Assembly: GCA_017632495.1 (NCBI GenBank)
Contig: JAGBRG010000151.1
Span: 1-7,073, forward strand
Direction of reading: 5' to 3'
DNA from: Spirochaetales bacterium
Lineage (GTDB): Bacteria > Spirochaetota > Spirochaetia > Sphaerochaetales > Sphaerochaetaceae
Length of the DNA: 7,073 nucleotides
Every line of letters begins with the position of its first letter. Position 1 is the stretch's first letter. Both the position numbers and the translations under genes were made by a program. The notes under the pieces are model-generated. The model had not been told where the DNA came from and did no database searches. It was given only the letters and a program-made list of their open reading frames with translations. Positions 5,827 to 7,073 of this stretch are shown here, in pieces.

Positions 5827-7073
5827 TTAAGCTAAAGTTAAGAATGCTTTGTAACAGAGGTAAGCTTGCTCTATGTCATAAGCGGAAGTAATCTCCCACG
5901 GAGCATGCATGCTCAGAACAGAAACTCCGCAGTCCAGGACGGACATTCCGTACTCCGCCGCATAATGGGCAATTGTTCCGCCTCCGCCTACATCTACCTT
6001 GGCAAGTTCGGCGTTCTGGAATTTGACATCCTTTTCATAGAGCTTTGCGCGCACCTTGGCGATGAACTCAGGGTTTGCATCCGAAGCTCCGCTCTTTCCG
6101 CGGGATCCTGTGTACTTGTTGAACACAACACCCCTTCCCAGGAACGATGAGTTGTCACTGTCATACAGGTTTGAATTCAGAGGATCATAGGCTGTGTTCA
6201 CATCACTTGAGAGCATGTAGGAATTGGCCAAGGCACGTCTTATGACAAGCTCCGGATTATCCTTGACGTTCAGTCTTGCCACAACCTCTGCCACGGCGTT
6301 GTCCAGAAGATGTGAGTTCATTCCTGTGGCACCTGTGCTTCCGATCTCCTCCTTGTCCGCAAGGATGCAGCATGAGGTTCTTCCCTCTGAAGCTCCTTCG
6401 ACCATTGCAATGAGTGATGTGTATGCACAGACTCTGTCATCCTGGCCGTATCCAAGAACAAGGGTCTTGTCAAAACCAAGGTATCTGGCTCTTCCGGCGG
6501 GAACAAGCTCAAGCTCAGCTGATGCAAAGTCATCTTCCTTGATGCCGTACTTGTCCTCGAAGAACTTCAGAACCTTCTCCTTGCCTTCTCCTGCCGTGTA
6601 CTTGTCCTGGTCGGGATTGGGATAGCATGCAAGAACTGCATCAAGCTTCTCTGCCTCTATGAACTCAGATGCAGTCTTTTTCATCTGCTCTTGGGCAATG
6701 TGTGGCAGGATGTCTGAAATGCAGAAGACAGGATCTTTCGGATCGTCTCCGATTGAGACATTCACCTTGCTTCCGTCGGTCTTGACTACAACTCCGTGAA
6801 GGGCAAGCTGCTGGGCCACCCACTGGTATTTCTTGATACCGCCGTAGTAATGCGTGTTCAGATACACGATTCCTGTCTTATGCGCGGTGTCCTCATAAAT
6901 CGGGCTCTGCTTGGCATCAAGTCTCGGGGAGTCGATGTGGGCACCCAGGATATTCATTCCCTTGCTCAGATCCTCTTTTCCGATGTTGAAAAGAATAAGA
7001 CTCTTACCCATCTTGTTGTAATAGACCTTGTCTCCGCTTTTCAGGCTGCTGACATTGTTTATGTCCTTGTAGC
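5827..7073 (-). CDS. apeA: M18 family aminopeptidase (N-terminus outside window)
   Basis: The frame stays open from the TAA at 5827-5829 to the window edge. The methionine at 7009-7011 is internal, because 20 further in-frame codons precede it, including the conserved KSGDKVYYNK segment. About 414 residues are visible and roughly 50 are missing compared with family members of about 460. M18 motifs appear in order: AHIDSPRLD (metal-binding His), GYGQDDRVCAY (bridging Asp), ADKEEIGSTGATGMNS (catalytic Glu pair), SSDVNTAYDP (metal-binding Asp) and SMHAPWE near the C-terminus (metal-binding His). The DSPRLD variant is that of the bacterial apeA subgroup (Borrelia, Clostridium), not the yeast Ape1/DAP type. 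These are cytosolic, di-zinc, dodecameric enzymes that remove N-terminal residues from peptides. All expected ligands are present, so the enzyme is probably active. It converges on hpf across the 5775-5814 terminator; its promoter is outside the window. Confidence 0.93.
   Translation of the reverse strand, partial: YKDINNVSSLKSGDKVYYNKMGKSLILFNIGKEDLSKGMNILGAHIDSPRLDAKQSPIYEDTAHKTGIVYLNTHYYGGIKKYQWVAQQLALHGVVVKTDGSKVNVSIGDDPKDPVFCISDILPHIAQEQMKKTASEFIEAEKLDAVLACYPNPDQDKYTAGEGKEKVLKFFEDKYGIKEDDFASAELELVPAGRARYLGFDKTLVLGYGQDDRVCAYTSLIAMVEGASEGRTSCCILADKEEIGSTGATGMNSHLLDNAVAEVVARLNVKDNPELVIRRALANSYMLSSDVNTAYDPLNSNLYDSDNSSFLGRGVVFNKYTGSRGKSGASDANPEFIAKVRAKLYEKDVKFQNAELAKVDVGGGGTIAHYAAEYGMSVLDCGVSVLSMHAPWEITSAYDIEQAYLCYKAFLTLA

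Noticed and set aside
5866..6625. Plus-strand open frames opposite the M18 aminopeptidase
   Set aside because: They overlap catalytic motifs of a clear M18 enzyme on the other strand and have no independent support.

Overview
The window looks like chromosomal core sequence from a diderm bacterium, most likely a spirochaete of the Treponema/Sphaerochaeta kind. That placement is an inference. It rests on the mix of an Lpt envelope-transport cluster next to rpoN and hpf (an order also common in Proteobacteria) with a YmdB-type phosphoesterase, an RseC-type membrane protein and an M18 aminopeptidase of the Borrelia/Clostridium type. No ptsN follows hpf, as it would in most Proteobacteria. Base composition is roughly balanced, genes are tightly packed, and there are no insertion sequences, phage genes, tRNAs, rRNAs or CRISPR arrays.

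Layout. Positions 1-726 (+) hold the C-terminal half of a MATE-family efflux transporter whose start lies outside the window. It converges on a two-gene minus-strand unit: a YmdB-like metallophosphoesterase (1170-1994) followed 3 nt later by an RseC-like four-cysteine membrane protein (732-1166). From the short divergent region 1995-2057 a tightly coupled plus-strand operon runs lptC (2058-2606), lptA (2606-3247), lptB (3240-3971) and rpoN (3968-5368), every junction overlapping by 1 to 8 nt. A separate promoter and a strong Shine-Dalgarno serve hpf (5454-5747), which ends at a good intrinsic terminator (5775-5814). An M18 aminopeptidase (5827 to beyond 7073, minus strand) converges on that terminator, with its N-terminus outside the window.

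How the genes fit together. LptC, LptA and LptB would be the periplasmic-side, bridge and ATPase parts of an outer-membrane glycolipid transport machine; LptF, LptG and LptD are not here. RpoN (sigma-54) and HPF are the usual neighbours of this cluster and act in transcription and ribosome hibernation. RseC and YmdB-like proteins are transcribed away from it.

The two most notable points are these. First, rpoN is cut by a single in-frame TAG at codon 250, exactly in the conserved L-x-P-[KR]-P-G motif, while the reading frame is otherwise intact to a full sigma-54 C-terminus. Second, the YmdB-like protein has lost or changed several of the family's metal-binding residues. I see no clearly novel multi-gene system here.
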